64,000 bases of DNA from contig CAJVXY010000003.1 of assembly GCA_913009895.1 (NCBI GenBank), positions 62,001 to 126,000 of the forward strand, written 5' to 3'. Below are positions 52,159 to 62,305 of the stretch, piece by piece. Origin of the DNA: an uncultured Acidiferrobacteraceae bacterium. Its GTDB lineage: Bacteria; Pseudomonadota; Gammaproteobacteria; Acidiferrobacterales; SZUA-150. Both the position numbers and the translations under genes were made by a program. Under the pieces are notes generated by a model. The model did not search any database. It had not been told where the DNA came from and saw nothing but the letters and a program-made list of their open reading frames with translations. Position 1 is the stretch's first letter; every line of letters starts with the position of its first letter.

Positions 52159-53436
52159 TTATGTTCGCAGGGCCTGGACCGGGGTAATACGCGCTGCCTT
52201 GATGGCAGGATAAATACCTGATGCCAATGTAACAAAAAAAACGACTCCGCTTAATTGCAGAATTCGATCAAGGGATAATTCCGGAATAATGACAGGATCC
52301 ATAACAGTACCAGCGATTTGCGTACCTTCTTCCAGCCATTCGCTGAAATCAATTCCTGTGTGGGCAAAGTAGGCATGGATACTGCCACCCAGTAACCAGC
52401 CAACTACGAGTGCCATCAGGCTGAGCAGTAAGGACTCAAAGAATACCAGTAACAGCAGGTAGTTTTTGCTTAAACCAAGCGCACGTAACAAGCCGAACTC
52501 ACGGGTACGCTCAAGTACACTCATGAGTACCGTATTGACAATGCCAAACAATATCACAATGAGTATTAACACCAGCATGACATAGGAAAACGCATCATCA
52601 ATCACAATATACTGTACCAGCTGGGGCAGCATTTCCTGCCAGTCAAGCACCACTATATCATCCGAGTGAATTACCGAAGTTAATGTTTTTTTGATAAAAC
52701 CAATATCATCTGTTTCATCAACGAAAACGGCAATCCTGGTCACAGGTCTACGAACGTCATCCGCCCCCTCGGATACCAGGAATTTCCTGGTAAAACTTAA
52801 ATCACTGATAACAAGAAAACTGTCCAGTTCTGTTACGCCTGATTTAAAAATTCCCCGTACCCGTCCCAACTGGGCCTCGGTATTACCATCCTGCTTGCCA
52901 GACATGATGACTATTTTGTTGCCAACTTTTGCCTTTAGTTTGCGGGCCATGCCGGTGCCGATAAGCAGGCCCCGGCTGTCTCCTGCTTCCAGCCATGCGC
53001 CCCTGGTTATTTTCGGGCCAAGCGTTTCCCGGCGACGGTCGTTGACCGGATCCAGTCCTTCCAGGGCAACACCAACCGCATTACTGGCGGTGCTGGCAAG
53101 GACGCGTAACGAGATTCTTGGTGCAAAACTGGCCTTGAGTTTCAGTTTTTTTATATCTGCAAGCAGGCCCGCACCATTTTTAATAAAAATATAATTTGCC
53201 GGAGAGGCCAGGTAAGCGCTTGGCTGGATTGTGATATGACCCTCACCCATATTAATGGCGTTTCTTATCATGGAGTTGTGACCACCATCCTGTAATCCAA
53301 TACTGAAAACTGCCAGGGCAAAACCAGCAGCAATAGAAAAGAGTGTAATCAGTGTCCGCCGACTATGTCGCCACAGGTTACGCCACGATAGTTGCAACAA
53401 GGTGGCAAGCGGCAATTTGTTAATTCTGGTAGACAT
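52159..53436 (-). CDS. FtsX-family ABC permease (second)
   Basis: This 425-residue permease starts at 53436 (MSTRINKLPLATLLQL). One N-terminal helix, a MacB-type periplasmic domain (about 55-275, QPSAYLASPANYIFIK, GKQDGNTEAQLGRVRGIFKSG), then three C-terminal helices with VLMSVLERTREFGLLRALGLS, the coupling helix region of LolC/E-type permeases. It likely forms a heterodimer with the permease encoded just upstream. Confidence 0.92.
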   Translation of the reverse strand: MSTRINKLPLATLLQLSWRNLWRHSRRTLITLFSIAAGFALAVFSIGLQDGGHNSMIRNAINMGEGHITIQPSAYLASPANYIFIKNGAGLLADIKKLKLKASFAPRISLRVLASTASNAVGVALEGLDPVNDRRRETLGPKITRGAWLEAGDSRGLLIGTGMARKLKAKVGNKIVIMSGKQDGNTEAQLGRVRGIFKSGVTELDSFLVISDLSFTRKFLVSEGADDVRRPVTRIAVFVDETDDIGFIKKTLTSVIHSDDIVVLDWQEMLPQLVQYIVIDDAFSYVMLVLILIVILFGIVNTVLMSVLERTREFGLLRALGLSKNYLLLLVFFESLLLSLMALVVGWLLGGSIHAYFAHTGIDFSEWLEEGTQIAGTVMDPVIIPELSLDRILQLSGVVFFVTLASGIYPAIKAARITPVQALRT

Positions 53437-53438
53437 CT

Positions 53439-54764
53439 TTATCTTGTTATTTCCGCAGGATTGAGACGAACAGTGCGCCATGAAGGAATTAATGATGCCA
53501 GCATGGCGATACTTATCATGATAATGATCCCGATGAAGACACTGTCAGGTGTGAAGCTGCCCAGCCAGACCGGCTCCCAGAGGATGCCGCCGATGTCAAC
53601 GCCATCGGGCAAGGAGCCGGATAAATCAATGCCGTAACGCTCAAGGTAAAGCGAGTAACCAATACCCAGTAAGCCACCAGTTATGGCCGAGACCAGGGAG
53701 AGAAAAAATGCTTCCAGCAGCACCATGAACAAAAGCCAGAAACGGCCCATACCGATCGAAAGCAAAATACCAAATTCATGAGTGCGTTCGTGTATGGCCA
53801 TCAGCATGGTATTCATCATGCCCAGGGACGCCAGGCCAATCATGATGCCACCAATGACATAAATAATACTTTTGTTAATGTCCAGCATATCGGCGATGGC
53901 TGAAACAATGTCACGCCAGCTTCTGACCACGATTGGATCGTCCCTGAAATTTTTACTCGTCTCGTTATTTTTTGACCAGGTCGAAACATCTTCCTGCAGG
54001 GATTGTTTTCTCTCCGTGAGATCGTCTTTTTCGTCAATCGAAACCGCAAGTTCGTGGAAACCATTTTCCAGGTATATCAATGACTGTATTGCCGGAATCG
54101 ACATAAGCACACCAGTACGATCAAAGTTAGGCTCAATAGGTTTGAGTATACCTGATACCTGGAACAAGCCATTGCCAATACTGCCATCAACTGCCTGGGT
54201 AATAATAATCAACTCATCACCTGGAGATATTTTCAGATTTTTTGCCAGTTGCGCACCAACGACTACCCCGTATATATCCAGCGCCGAATTATCCAGGCCG
54301 GAGTGCGGAACAAGATCCAGGTTGGCCTTGCCCTGGCGTATATAATCAAGAATGGTGGTGACCTGCCTTTCTTTTTCCGGGTCAATCGCTTTTAGCATAA
54401 TCCCGGTTGACAGGTTACCGGCAGCCCCCAGCCCAGCCCCATAAATACGGGGGGCAAATTTGTATGCGCGTTTTTTCTCAAGATGGTTTAACAAAACCCA
54501 GGGCATGGTGGCATAGATGTCCTGATCATCAATATATGATTGCCGGTGAATCTGTAAATGACCAATTGATATATTGGTTGCGAAATTAATCATTTGCCTG
54601 GACATGCCCTGGATAAGCGTGGTGTAGACAATCATCAGGGCCAGGCCACCAGCGAGTGCCGAGATGGTTAAAATACTGCGCATCCTGTTGCGCCATAAAT
54701 TTCGCCAGGCAATAAAAATCAGCATGGGCAGTCGACCGCCAAAATTATTATTTTTAATAATCAT
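53439..54764 (-). CDS. FtsX-family ABC permease (first)
   Basis: This 441-residue permease (shorter start possible at 54725, MLIFIAWRNLWRNRMRS) has the same architecture: helix, MacB periplasmic domain, three helices with the coupling motif TMLMAIHERTHEFGILLSIGMG. It ends two bases before the second permease begins. Paired non-identical FtsX permeases are the LolC/LolE arrangement. Confidence 0.92.
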   Translation of the reverse strand: MIIKNNNFGGRLPMLIFIAWRNLWRNRMRSILTISALAGGLALMIVYTTLIQGMSRQMINFATNISIGHLQIHRQSYIDDQDIYATMPWVLLNHLEKKRAYKFAPRIYGAGLGAAGNLSTGIMLKAIDPEKERQVTTILDYIRQGKANLDLVPHSGLDNSALDIYGVVVGAQLAKNLKISPGDELIIITQAVDGSIGNGLFQVSGILKPIEPNFDRTGVLMSIPAIQSLIYLENGFHELAVSIDEKDDLTERKQSLQEDVSTWSKNNETSKNFRDDPIVVRSWRDIVSAIADMLDINKSIIYVIGGIMIGLASLGMMNTMLMAIHERTHEFGILLSIGMGRFWLLFMVLLEAFFLSLVSAITGGLLGIGYSLYLERYGIDLSGSLPDGVDIGGILWEPVWLGSFTPDSVFIGIIIMISIAMLASLIPSWRTVRLNPAEITR

Positions 54765-54807
54765 AACGAGGCCACTAATGTTGTCATCTCTTTTGTCGCT
54801 TATACCG

Positions 54808-55596
54808 TCATTGTCGTTTCTGCAAATTTTGCAAGGAAAAAATCCGGTCTGGTAAATTCATATCAAATTTTATTTCATGATAATTGATCACTGTTGACTC
54901 ATCGGGCTTGTCTTCTGGGGTAAGCACCAGTCGCATTGGTACGTAACGGGACCCGGTTTTTTTCACATTTTCAAAACGCATTGTCCTTGCAAGACGACCG
55001 CCTTCGTCGTAGTAAAGGGCAACGAGTGGCGTTAGCCTGGTTTTCTCGATTTTTGTTACCACCTTGCCCCAGACAACCGGTGCATCCGGGCGCGGCGTTG
55101 ATGTGACTTCATAAATAACAATCCCGTCCCGTTTACCAGAAAAAGTGATTTTGCTGACGTAGTCATCTTCAAATGTATTCTCCTTGACCAGGTCATCATT
55201 GGTAAAGTGGCTGCCCATCCAGGAGCCAGACATCATGCTGGGTGGCACCTTGGTTACCCGGTTAATTTTTGGCAGGTAATTCCAGATATTTTCTTTTACC
55301 TTGAGTGTGGCAATACCCCTGTCTTTTTTTGGTGCACGGATAATGATCAATGACATGTCCTTGCCCTTGGACCACGATTCCATTTTCATTGTTCGTTTGT
55401 AGTGACTTGTTTGCACAGTCATGGACAAGCTGGCCTGGGAGGAGTCACTGCGCCACAGTCGGTCAATGTGGCGCATTAATGCATTTGCATCCTTGAATTC
55501 TGCGCTGGTTGCGGGTTGTGTAACCAGTGTTAGCACTACCACCGGGAGTATTGCCATTATCCTGGCGAAGAATCCATGTTGAATACTTGCCTGCAT
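54808..55596 (-). CDS. LolA-like outer-membrane lipoprotein-sorting protein
   Basis: This 262-residue protein (COG2834 type) has a signal peptide (ILPVVVLTLVTQPATSAE) and a LolA/LolB-like half barrel: NALMRHIDRLWRSDSSQASLSMTV, SLIIIRAPKKDRGIATLKV, YLPKINRVTKVPPSMMSGSWMGSHFTNDDLV. It opens the operon that encodes two FtsX permeases, an ATPase and an outer-membrane barrel. It may carry the exported lipid or lipoprotein across the periplasm; the substrate is not known. Confidence 0.9.
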   Translation of the reverse strand: MQASIQHGFFARIMAILPVVVLTLVTQPATSAEFKDANALMRHIDRLWRSDSSQASLSMTVQTSHYKRTMKMESWSKGKDMSLIIIRAPKKDRGIATLKVKENIWNYLPKINRVTKVPPSMMSGSWMGSHFTNDDLVKENTFEDDYVSKITFSGKRDGIVIYEVTSTPRPDAPVVWGKVVTKIEKTRLTPLVALYYDEGGRLARTMRFENVKKTGSRYVPMRLVLTPEDKPDESTVINYHEIKFDMNLPDRIFSLQNLQKRQ

Positions 55597-55862
55597 GCGT
55601 TAGGGTGCTCCATAGTCAGGGCGACTGGTCAGGTCTTGTTATGTTATCAGTCAATTAAACATTAAGTTAGAGATATTCATGCCTGCCAATATCCTCCTTT
55701 AAAGGCAACGTTTCCTTGTTTTGGTGCAATTATTCAAAATTGCCCTGCATAATTTCAGTGTTTTAGCCTGTTTTCCGGTGATAGTGGTGCCCGGCCTTTG
55801 AACCTGTAATTGAACAATGGTAAAAGTACAGGCTGGGAATATATAAAATAAGCGAGCTCGCC

Positions 55863-56645
55863 TTGGACACATTATTTTTTGAAGATTATGGCCAGATTTT
55901 TTTGCCATTATCTGTCTACCTCGTACTGGTACTTGCCGCGTTGACCTATTTTGCGTTTCGTCGTGATATTGGCCACCGTTTAACCCGGTGGCGCTATGTT
56001 CTTTTACTGCTCCTGGTCTGGAGTTACCTGGGCAATATGCCCCTGGTCGCCAATAGCCTGGTCAATTCCCTGGAAAGCCAGTACCCGGTCGCCGTCACTG
56101 AAGTCGCCAGGTCTACAGGCGATCATATGATTGTTGTTTTATCCACGGGTGACTTTCGGCGCACTAAATCCGGTATCGCGATTAAACTCAATGCCTCTGG
56201 TTGGGAACGGACCAAGGCCGCGGTAGATTTATGGAAAAGGATTGGCGGCACGATCGTATTTACGGGACTGCCTATTGGCGAGCAGCGTGCTGCCGTGGCC
56301 AGGCAAATGGCCTATATCGCCACTACCATGGGCGTTGACCCTGAAAGCATCCTGGTCGAAGAAGAAGCCAGGAATACCTACGAAAATATTCAGAATGCCG
56401 TTGCCATGATCAAAAACCCGCCAGAAAATGTCTGGCTAGTGACCAGCGCCATTAACATGCCCCGGGCCATGGGCGTGGCCAAAAAACTGGGCTTCAAGGC
56501 CAAGCCCTATCCCAGTGATTTTCATGGTCAATATAATATGGGCTGGACGTCCATATTCCCCAATAACAGTGCCGCTGCCAACCTGCAGCTGGCCGGCCAC
56601 GAGTACATCGGTATTTTTTATTACTGGCTCAGGGGAAGACTCTAG
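55863..56645 (+). CDS. YdcF/ElyC (DUF218) family membrane protein
   Basis: This 260-residue protein starts at TTG 55863. Two N-terminal helices (about 13-33 and 42-60) lead into the DUF218 domain: MIVVLSTGDFRR, GWERTKAAVDLWKRIGGTIVFTG, VDPESILVEEEARNTYENI, NVWLVTSAINMPRAMGVAKKLGF. ElyC members act in peptidoglycan and envelope precursor metabolism. Which role applies here is not visible. Confidence 0.88.
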   Translation: MDTLFFEDYGQIFLPLSVYLVLVLAALTYFAFRRDIGHRLTRWRYVLLLLLVWSYLGNMPLVANSLVNSLESQYPVAVTEVARSTGDHMIVVLSTGDFRRTKSGIAIKLNASGWERTKAAVDLWKRIGGTIVFTGLPIGEQRAAVARQMAYIATTMGVDPESILVEEEARNTYENIQNAVAMIKNPPENVWLVTSAINMPRAMGVAKKLGFKAKPYPSDFHGQYNMGWTSIFPNNSAAANLQLAGHEYIGIFYYWLRGRL

Positions 56646-56691
56646 TTTCTCCTGAATTTTTCATCATAAATTCCTTGATTACAAAGTTGTT

Positions 56692-59502
56692 ATGAATAAA
56701 TTTTTAGCATGTCCGTTGGCGATACTATTGTTATTTTCTAATTATGCAATAGCACAATCAGAACCTGAAAAACAACATCGGCGATTTTCGATCGCGATTA
56801 GCGGCGGCGCAAGCATGGGGGCATATGAAGCAGGGCTGAACTGGGGCCTGCTTAAAATTTTAAAAGATTTTTCCAAAATTGATCCTGAACTAACTGGTCG
56901 AACTCATGATTTTAATGCAGTTAGCTTTACTGGCGCTTCTGCAGGCAGTATCAATACGGTGCTTTCCGCGCTTACATGGTGCAGTCGGCCGGAATCTGAA
57001 AATGGTCTGGCAAATTCGATTGATAATAATATTTTTCGCGATCTCTGGTTATTGGTTGATGTGAATCACTTGTTGCCCACAACTGCTGATTCAAAATTTT
57101 ATAGCGCAGATGATGCGTTGTTATCACGCTATGATTTATTGCAGGCATCTCGCGGCTTACGTGAAAAGTGGAACAAACCAATTTTTCGCCCAGGTTGTCG
57201 GGTACCACTCGGCGTTACTGTAACCCGGGTGATTCCCGATAAGTCTAATATTGGTAATGTCGAGGTGCTAAACCAGCGTATGTATATTCCTTTCGAGGCA
57301 TTTACCAGGAAAAACGGGTCATTGGCCTTTGGTTTTGACCCAGATGATTACCCGGGATTAACAGATCCTGCCATGATCCTGTTACCCAATACCAGTAAAA
57401 CAACACCCTATTTAGTTGATGATCAAGGAATCGAGGATGCCTTAATGGCAAGTTCCGCATTCCCGGGTGGTTTTGGTCGCAAGCGATTACAGTATTGCCA
57501 GTTGATTGATTATGATGATGACAATAATAACAAATCAGGGGAGAGAACCGGACAAAAAATTATTAAAAAAACGGTCAGTTGCCCAAAAAATTATGAGCTA
57601 AAAGAGGCAGAGTTTTCAGATGGTTCTGTGTTCGATAATCTTCCAATTGGCCTGGCCAGAAAGTTGGCCGAACAGTATAAATATGCCGGCAAGAATGAAC
57701 TCCCTGTTACTTATATATATCTTGATCCTAATCGCGAACGCTACCAGTCCCCACTAGTCGCTGATACGCGTGCATGTGCCAGCGATAATCCCCCTGAAGC
57801 TTGCCGGACTATGGAGTATAGTTTTTTTACCGAGCAAGCATTGCTCCTGGGTGCTTTGGGTACCGCTCGCAAGTACGAGCTTTATCGCGAGTTGACCAGC
57901 GAGTTTTGGTCATTAAATCTAACAGAATTGAGTTACGAACTTGCAGATAATTTAGCAAAGAGTTCCAGGCAACGCAGCTGCAGAAAAATCATTCCCTTTT
58001 TTAGTTACAACGTGAGTTGCGCAGGGTCTGTTCGGCGCGCAGGGGCGCTGCTGGAGTTATCATACCTTGGGAAAACTCTGCAATTATCACCGCCTTACTC
58101 TCCACGAAAATTAAGCAAGTTGGGTATTGTCTACAACTGTAAATATGCTAAAAAAAATTCGGCAATAAAGAGTCAGGCTGAATGCAGTATTAATGTGGAA
58201 CGTTATCGCAAGTATTTATCGAATATACTTCTAAAAATTTCTGCGAAAAATAAAAATATTACAAAAGAATTCAGACAAAGAATTAAAAAATCTATTATTT
58301 CTATACACAATGATCGTTTACTTCGGGTTACCAATCGTGGTGCACCTATTACTGGTACCTTGCTAAGTTCTTTCGGTGCATTCCTGGATTTTAAATTCCG
58401 GGAGTATGATTATTATGTTGGTGTTTACGATTCAATTATTGCTGCAACAAATACCATATGCGGACTAAGATTCTCTGAGCAATATCAAGATAAATTATAC
58501 ACAAAATGCCAAAGTGCTTTTGCAAGTGAAATATATAATATTATCGGAGTTAGCAAGGATCCCCGTGCGCAATATGTTATTGCACGGCTCGCTCAATGGG
58601 AATACGGAAAACAAAAGTTATATCATTCTATTTATACGCCATTACCCAAAGAAGATAAAGATATGAGAATTATTTTTGATGGTTTAATGAAGACTTTTGA
58701 ATCCGGAAAAAATATCGACGAAAGAAACAAGACGCTATTCTTCACAGAAGATGAATTTTTTCTTTACTTAAAAAATAATAATTTCCAGCCTACAGTAGTA
58801 GATGGCAATAAATCTCCCTTGTTAAAAAAGATCCTGGAAGAACCAGCCAACTGGAACACGGAAATGATTCGTCGTGTAACGACGCGCATGGTATACCTGG
58901 AAAATCAGGCCGAAAAAATTTATATCCAGCGTGAGCCTGATCCGGAAAAACGCGAAAGTAGTTATGCCGCTACATTGGGAATAACTGCGCATTTATTACA
59001 GAAAGCCACCTATAACTATCCTGTTTTTAGCTTTGCGCCCTCGACAGCAGCAGAAGACTGGGCATGGCGTTATGTTATACCTTATGAAGTGTCATATGAT
59101 GTTGTTAGTAGCGATCTCAAGTTCACATGGCAACCAACCTGGTCAATGACAGATTCAAACTTACTAAGCATTCGAGCGACAGCAGGTTTTGTCGGCGGAC
59201 TATTTGATAACAGTAAAACTGAAAATCGTGAAAACTACGGGGCATTGGGTCTCGAGTATGCACATCAAACAGGTTCAATTACATTATCAAAATGGGGCCT
59301 GGCGCCTACCTGGTATCATTCATGGGTTGACCCCAGGCTTGCCGATCAGGATACCCTGGGGGGCGATATCCATGTGAGCTTCTATAAAGATAGTTTGCGA
59401 CTGGGTCTGGGTGTGCGCGACTACCGACATAGCTCCGATACCTGGTTTCTTACCTTTGGCATTACTGATGTGCCAGGATTGGGTTATTGGTTAACCCGCT
59501 GA
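56692..59502 (+). CDS. Patatin-like phospholipase with large insert and beta-rich C-terminus
   Basis: This 936-residue exported protein has a signal peptide (ending NYAIAQSE). The patatin domain holds the oxyanion loop SGGASMGAYEAGLNWG, the nucleophile elbow GASAGSINTV (GxSxG), and the aspartate in FSDGSVFDNLPIGLAR, where the usual DGG is DGS. Residues about 400-760 are helical and of unknown nature. The last about 150 residues (VSSDLKFTWQPTWSM, IRATAGFVGG, GGDIHVSFYKDSLRLGLG) look like strands but the final residue is arginine, not aromatic. AT-rich codon use compared with its neighbours. Confidence 0.85.
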   Translation: MNKFLACPLAILLLFSNYAIAQSEPEKQHRRFSIAISGGASMGAYEAGLNWGLLKILKDFSKIDPELTGRTHDFNAVSFTGASAGSINTVLSALTWCSRPESENGLANSIDNNIFRDLWLLVDVNHLLPTTADSKFYSADDALLSRYDLLQASRGLREKWNKPIFRPGCRVPLGVTVTRVIPDKSNIGNVEVLNQRMYIPFEAFTRKNGSLAFGFDPDDYPGLTDPAMILLPNTSKTTPYLVDDQGIEDALMASSAFPGGFGRKRLQYCQLIDYDDDNNNKSGERTGQKIIKKTVSCPKNYELKEAEFSDGSVFDNLPIGLARKLAEQYKYAGKNELPVTYIYLDPNRERYQSPLVADTRACASDNPPEACRTMEYSFFTEQALLLGALGTARKYELYRELTSEFWSLNLTELSYELADNLAKSSRQRSCRKIIPFFSYNVSCAGSVRRAGALLELSYLGKTLQLSPPYSPRKLSKLGIVYNCKYAKKNSAIKSQAECSINVERYRKYLSNILLKISAKNKNITKEFRQRIKKSIISIHNDRLLRVTNRGAPITGTLLSSFGAFLDFKFREYDYYVGVYDSIIAATNTICGLRFSEQYQDKLYTKCQSAFASEIYNIIGVSKDPRAQYVIARLAQWEYGKQKLYHSIYTPLPKEDKDMRIIFDGLMKTFESGKNIDERNKTLFFTEDEFFLYLKNNNFQPTVVDGNKSPLLKKILEEPANWNTEMIRRVTTRMVYLENQAEKIYIQREPDPEKRESSYAATLGITAHLLQKATYNYPVFSFAPSTAAEDWAWRYVIPYEVSYDVVSSDLKFTWQPTWSMTDSNLLSIRATAGFVGGLFDNSKTENRENYGALGLEYAHQTGSITLSKWGLAPTWYHSWVDPRLADQDTLGGDIHVSFYKDSLRLGLGVRDYRHSSDTWFLTFGITDVPGLGYWLTR

Positions 59503-59664
59503 CCAAAACGTGCCTGATGGTTTATCTTTGATTACTTGTTGGGACAGAGTGAAAACTCACCCATTGTTGCATAGAATTTTGACCCTGACCCTAAATTGAT
59601 GCACCGTCATTAAATAATATTTTACCATCCAGCCATAAATAACTATAAATATAGTACCACTTAG

Positions 59665-60132
59665 TTACCCGGCATCAAATTCTTGTTGTAGTTTTTGTAG
59701 ATCGCGAATTAGCAGCTCATTCTGTAAACCAACATTAACCCGGCGGTAGTGTTTGGCGATTTCACCGCGGGGATTGATTATGAAGGTCTGTCGTCTCGTG
59801 AGTTTGATCGGCCCCAACGAGATCAGTGCGCCGTAGGCGCGCGCCACCCGGCCCTGGTGATCGGCGAGTAGTGGAAAATTCAGCTTATGATGATCAGAAA
59901 ATTGTTGATGTTTATCAGTATTGCCTGGATTAATACCAAGAATGCGGCAATTGAGCTGGCTAAAATCGGCCAGCTTATCCCGGAATAAACAGGCCTCCTT
60001 TGTGCAACCGGGGGTATTGTCCCTGGGGTAAAAATAGACAATCAGCCACGTGCCACGATAATCACCGAGCTGATGAGTCCGGCCTGACTGGTCTGGCAGA
60101 TTAAAATCTGGTGCAAGCTGCATTTTTTCCAT
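59665..60132 (-). CDS. bcp: Peroxiredoxin, Bcp/PrxQ type
   Basis: This 155-residue peroxiredoxin has the peroxidatic motif PRDNTPGCTKEACLFRD, with a second cysteine five residues on (the BCP-type resolving cysteine). Also NLPDQSGRTHQLGDYRGTW and FPLLADHQGRVARAYG. It reduces hydrogen peroxide and organic peroxides in the cytosol. Complete and unremarkable. Confidence 0.95.
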   Translation of the reverse strand: MEKMQLAPDFNLPDQSGRTHQLGDYRGTWLIVYFYPRDNTPGCTKEACLFRDKLADFSQLNCRILGINPGNTDKHQQFSDHHKLNFPLLADHQGRVARAYGALISLGPIKLTRRQTFIINPRGEIAKHYRRVNVGLQNELLIRDLQKLQQEFDAG

Positions 60133-60339
60133 GGCTTGGGCCTTAAAATGTCATTTTATGGTGCAGTGTTAATAAGAATATTAGCAATTAACGTAACAGA
60201 ATCATTAATTTAGGCTATTTTTTTCTAGCGCCATGACTGTGATAATACTATAATTCCTGACCCGCTTTTGCCTGGTAGCAGTATTTTATCAATCAAAGGC
60301 GGTAGTTAATATAAAGATTAAATGTAGCAGGGGTCAGTT

Positions 60340-60546
60340 ATGCAAAGTGGTAAAGTAAAGTGGTTTAATGATGCCAAGGGATTTGGTTTTATCTCACCTG
60401 ATGATGGCAGCAGTGATGTGTTTGTACACTTTTCTGTGATTAAGGGTGACGGTTTTCGCTCACTGGCTGAAGGCCAGGCGGTTGAGTTCGAAGTTGAGCA
60501 AGGACCCAAGGGATTGCAGGCCACAAACGTAAACGTTAGTAGCTAG
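60340..60546 (+). CDS. Cold-shock domain protein
   Basis: This 68-residue CspA family protein has RNP1 ([10 protein letters not shown]) and RNP2 (VFVHFSVI), plus [14 protein letters not shown]. An RNA chaperone. The ribosome site is GGGG. A TATAAT box at 60249-60254 could be its -10, but no convincing -35 is seen. Confidence 0.95.
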   Translation: MQSGKVKWFNDAKGFGFISPDDGSSDVFVHFSVIKGDGFRSLAEGQAVEFEVEQGPKGLQATNVNVSS

Positions 60547-60687
60547 GGTCAGTTTTTCCGTACTACCTGCCTGTTTCCAGGCACTTTCTGCTTGAACGTT
60601 TTTCGCGCGGCGTGGGTAACGCTGCGCCGGTGTTATTGGTGCCGTTTTTTTTGAATAATTTTTGTTTGGTTGTTTTCGGGTGATGTG

Positions 60688-62268
60688 ATGGCAAGTTTGG
60701 TTGAAGAGATAAAACGTCGAAGGACATTTGCGATTGTCTCGCATCCCGATGCCGGTAAAACCACCTTAACCGAAAAGCTGTTGCTGTTCGGCAGGGCGAT
60801 CCAGTTGGCGGGCACGGTCAAGGGCCGCAAGGCGGCGCGCCATGCCACCTCGGACTGGATGGAGCTGGAAAAACAGCGAGGCATTTCTGTGACCTCATCG
60901 GTAATGCAGTTTCCCTACCAGGATCACATGGTCAACTTGCTTGATACCCCGGGCCATGAAGATTTTTCCGAAGATACTTACCGCACCCTGACCGCCGTTG
61001 ATTCGGCACTCATGGTAATCGATGCCGCCAAGGGCGTTGAGACCCGAACCATCAAGTTAATGGATGTCTGTCGTATGCGGGCGACGCCGATTATGACCTT
61101 CGTCAACAAGTTAGACCGTGAGTCACGAGATCCCATCGACTTGCTCGATGAAATCGAAGATGTCCTGAATATTTCCTGTGCCCCGGTGACCTGGCCTATT
61201 GGCAGCGGCAAAAGATTTAAAGGCGTTTATCACCTGGTCAACGACTCGGTGCATTTTTTCAGCCCCACCCATGGCGGTAAAATCCAGGAAGGGCAGGTAA
61301 TCAAGGGCCTGGATAATCCTGAGCTGGATACCATGTTGGGTGCAATGGCCACCGAATTGCGCGAAGAAATTGAACTGGTCAAGGGCGCCAGTCATGCCTT
61401 TGCAATCGAACCCTACCTGGATGGTAAGTTAACCCCGGTATTTTTTGGTTCTGCAATTAATAATTTCGGGATCCAGGAATTACTGGACAGTTTTGTTGAG
61501 CACGCCCCTTCACCTTTAGCGCGCCAGGCCGAGTCCCGTGTTGTTGAGCCAACCGAGGAAAACTTGTCGGGTTTTATTTTCAAGATCCAGGCCAACATGG
61601 ACCCCCAGCACCGGGATCGTATTGCCTTTATGCGCATTACCTCTGGTAAATATACCCGCGGTATGAAAATGCATCATGTTCGTATCAACCGCGACGTCCA
61701 GATCTCAAACGCCATTACCTTCATGGCCCAGGAACGTGACCACGTGGAAGACGCCTATGCCGGGGATATTATCGGTTTACATAATCATGGCACTATCCAA
61801 ATCGGCGATACCTTTAGCCAGGGCGAGTCGTTGAAGTTTAAAGGCATTCCCAATTTTGCACCTGAATTATTTCGCAGGGTTATATTGCGTGATCCCATGA
61901 AAATGAAGGCATTGCAAAAAGGCCTGGACCAGTTGAGCGAAGAGGGCGCGACCCAGGTCTTAAGACCCCTGGACAGGAATGACCTGATCCTGGGTGCAGT
62001 AGGCATATTGCAATTTGATGTGGTTGCCTATCGCCTCAAGGATGAATACGGGGTCGAGTGTAGTTATGACCCGGTCAATGTAAATTCTGCCCGTTGGGTT
62101 GAATGTGACAATGAAAAAAAGCTGGAGGAGTTCAGGAAAAAGAATGAGCAAAATCTTGCGCTGGATAGTAGTGGCAGCCTGACCTACCTGGCACCGAGCA
62201 GGGTCAATCTTGATTTGACCATTGAGCGCTGGCCTGACGTGACTTTTCGCGATACCCGCGAGCATTAA
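60688..62268 (+). CDS. prfC: Peptide chain release factor 3
   Basis: This 526-residue RF3 starts at 60688 (ATG of [16 protein letters not shown]). G1 [16 protein letters not shown]3 [14 protein letters not shown]4 [17 protein letters not shown] are intact, and the RF3-specific motifs ([43 protein letters not shown]) complete the family. It recycles RF1 and RF2 after peptide release. Confidence 0.97.
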   Translation: MASLVEEIKRRRTFAIVSHPDAGKTTLTEKLLLFGRAIQLAGTVKGRKAARHATSDWMELEKQRGISVTSSVMQFPYQDHMVNLLDTPGHEDFSEDTYRTLTAVDSALMVIDAAKGVETRTIKLMDVCRMRATPIMTFVNKLDRESRDPIDLLDEIEDVLNISCAPVTWPIGSGKRFKGVYHLVNDSVHFFSPTHGGKIQEGQVIKGLDNPELDTMLGAMATELREEIELVKGASHAFAIEPYLDGKLTPVFFGSAINNFGIQELLDSFVEHAPSPLARQAESRVVEPTEENLSGFIFKIQANMDPQHRDRIAFMRITSGKYTRGMKMHHVRINRDVQISNAITFMAQERDHVEDAYAGDIIGLHNHGTIQIGDTFSQGESLKFKGIPNFAPELFRRVILRDPMKMKALQKGLDQLSEEGATQVLRPLDRNDLILGAVGILQFDVVAYRLKDEYGVECSYDPVNVNSARWVECDNEKKLEEFRKKNEQNLALDSSGSLTYLAPSRVNLDLTIERWPDVTFRDTREH

Positions 62269-62269
62269 T

Positions 62270-62305
62270 TATTTTATTTTCTATTTTATTTTCTATTTTA
62301 TTTTT
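62270..62305. repeat. 12-base AT-rich tandem repeat
   Basis: TATTTTATTTTC occurs nearly three times in tandem, between the stops of the convergent prfC and yihY genes; the last unit overlaps the yihY C-terminal codons. Confidence 0.8.

Noticed and set aside
60249-60254. TATAAT before the cold-shock gene as promoter
   Set aside because: No acceptable -35 at 16-18 bases and no extended -10; kept only as a remark in the gene entry.
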